64,000 bases of DNA from Alloprevotella tannerae ATCC 51259 (lineage in GTDB: Bacteria; Bacteroidota; Bacteroidia; Bacteroidales; Bacteroidaceae), in NCBI RefSeq assembly GCF_000159995.1, contig NZ_GG700643.1, positions 923,195 through 987,194 of the forward strand. Direction: 5' to 3'. The notes beneath the pieces were generated by a model. It was not told the origin of the DNA, searched no databases, and worked only from the letters and a program-made list of their open reading frames with translations. Each line of letters opens with the position of its first letter. The first letter of the stretch is position 1. Below are positions 63,328-64,000 of this stretch, one piece after another. A program made the position numbers and the translations under genes.

Positions 63328-63930
63328 TTAATGATGATCGCAGTGGTCACCGCAGTGGTCACCGCAGTGGTCACCGCAATGATCGCCGCAGTGGTCGCCG
63401 CAACCTTCTTCGCCGCAGCCGCATCCGCAGCCGCCTTCACCGCTAAGTATACTTAAGAAGCCTGCCAACTCCTCTTTCGTCGTTTCGCGTGTCTCTACGA
63501 CTTTTCCCGTAAAGTGGAGCGAGCAGCCGGCGAGCGGATGGTTTAAGTCAACGATTACCGTATCGTCCGTGACGTTTAAAATTGTGCCGTTGAAGCGCTC
63601 GCCATTGTCGTTTTCAAAGGGAACGATATTGCCGGCAAAGATGTTTTCCTTGTCGAAATGTCCATCGACAGTAAACATATCTTTAGGCAACTTGCGCAAG
63701 TTCTCTTCTTCGTAAGGGCCGTAAGCCTCTTCTTGCGTCAACGTAAAATCGAAAGCCTCATCAGTCTTGAGGTCAATCACTTTCGTTTCAAAAGCGTCAA
63801 GCGCGAAGTTAAGTCCGGTGATAAAACGGAAAGGGCGTTCTGCCGTAGCTTCTTCTACGGGTTGTGCTTTACCTTCGCGGTCTGTTGCCGTGAGGCGGTA
63901 AGTCAGCGTAATGGTTTTGTTATTTGCCAT
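63328..63930 (-). CDS. slyD: SlyD-like FKBP prolyl isomerase with Cys/His-rich metal-binding tail
   Basis: 200 residues. It has an FKBP fold in the SlyD style with an inserted-flap domain: LTYRLTATDREGK, PFRFITGLNFALDAFETKVIDLKTDEAFDFTLTQEEAYGPY and NHPLAGCSLHFTGKVVETRE. It lies in a probable operon with aroC. The last 35 residues are a low-complexity tail: GGCGCGCGEEGCGDHC and then a Gly-Asp-His-Cys tetrapeptide repeated five times in all, ending DHH. It resembles the nickel-binding tails of SlyD. At DNA level the repeats are 12 bp. Role in metal storage or insertion is inference. Confidence 0.88.
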   Translation of the reverse strand: MANNKTITLTYRLTATDREGKAQPVEEATAERPFRFITGLNFALDAFETKVIDLKTDEAFDFTLTQEEAYGPYEEENLRKLPKDMFTVDGHFDKENIFAGNIVPFENDNGERFNGTILNVTDDTVIVDLNHPLAGCSLHFTGKVVETRETTKEELAGFLSILSGEGGCGCGCGEEGCGDHCGDHCGDHCGDHCGDHCDHH

Positions 63931-63964
63931 AATTAGAGGGTTGTTGTTTTGTATGTTTTGCGCG

Positions 63965-64000
63965 TCAGTCGGCCGGTTTGCGCATCTTGTGCACGAAGTG
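63965..64000 (-). CDS. Possible 3' end of the next leftward gene (partial)
   Basis: On the minus strand the last 36 bases read 11 codons (HFVHKMRKPAD) to a TGA at 63965-63967, 34 bases before the SlyD-like start. Too short to identify and could be chance. Confidence 0.25.
   Translation of the reverse strand, partial: HFVHKMRKPAD

Overview
The window is chromosomal DNA of a Bacteroidales bacterium, most likely Prevotellaceae or a close relative. The evidence is a PorT-type type IX secretion gene, several secreted proteins with sorting-like C-termini, Bacteroidetes promoters (TTTG, 19-20 bp, TAnnTTTG), single-chain GlyRS, the ileS / DksA-like / lspA / DUF4296 gene order, and DUF1896, PcfJ and PcfK mobile-element proteins. 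The family assignment is inference.

Layout. Positions 1-6946 are the end of an integrative element: a partial gene, a NYN-domain gene that lost its 5' end next to a MITE-like repeat, a leftward block of small element genes with pcfJ and pcfK, DUF1896 and a tyrosine integrase. The integrase lies beside tRNA-Ser(GGA) at 6947-7034, the probable target. Core genes follow: thyA-folA-nucleotidase (leftward), an MmcQ/YjbR protein, an ECF sigma operon (11546-13902), a large TonB-dependent receptor, Hsp20, glyS, an FKBP-like lipoprotein, tsaE and rplU-rpmA. Positions 23353-33603 hold two paralogous secreted adhesin-like giants of 1511 and 1512 residues. Next come a 2[4Fe-4S] ferredoxin, porT, a YeiH-type transporter, aspA, a porin, a secreted protein, the ileS to DUF4296 cluster, another secreted protein and a leucine-rich-repeat protein.

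Positions 51884-57760 are an accessory island. A type II restriction-modification operon sits between a solo IS1380 end and a full IS1380 element, and that element is itself split by an IS5-family element. The regulator gene of the operon has an A8 tract that shifts it out of frame. After the island come queC-queF, an FtsB/DivIC-like protein, a membrane protein, a DUF4369 lipoprotein, a long non-coding stretch with a candidate small RNA, and aroC with a SlyD-like FKBP carrying a Gly-Asp-His-Cys repeat tail.

The most unusual feature is a set of seven short intergenic arrays. Each has about four tandem units of 21-22 bp, and the units contain a short inverted-repeat core or a core found in both orientations. 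There are four unrelated sequence families with the same architecture. I do not recognise them as any described repeat class. Much of the intergenic DNA (0.5-1.3 kb gaps) has no convincing genes.
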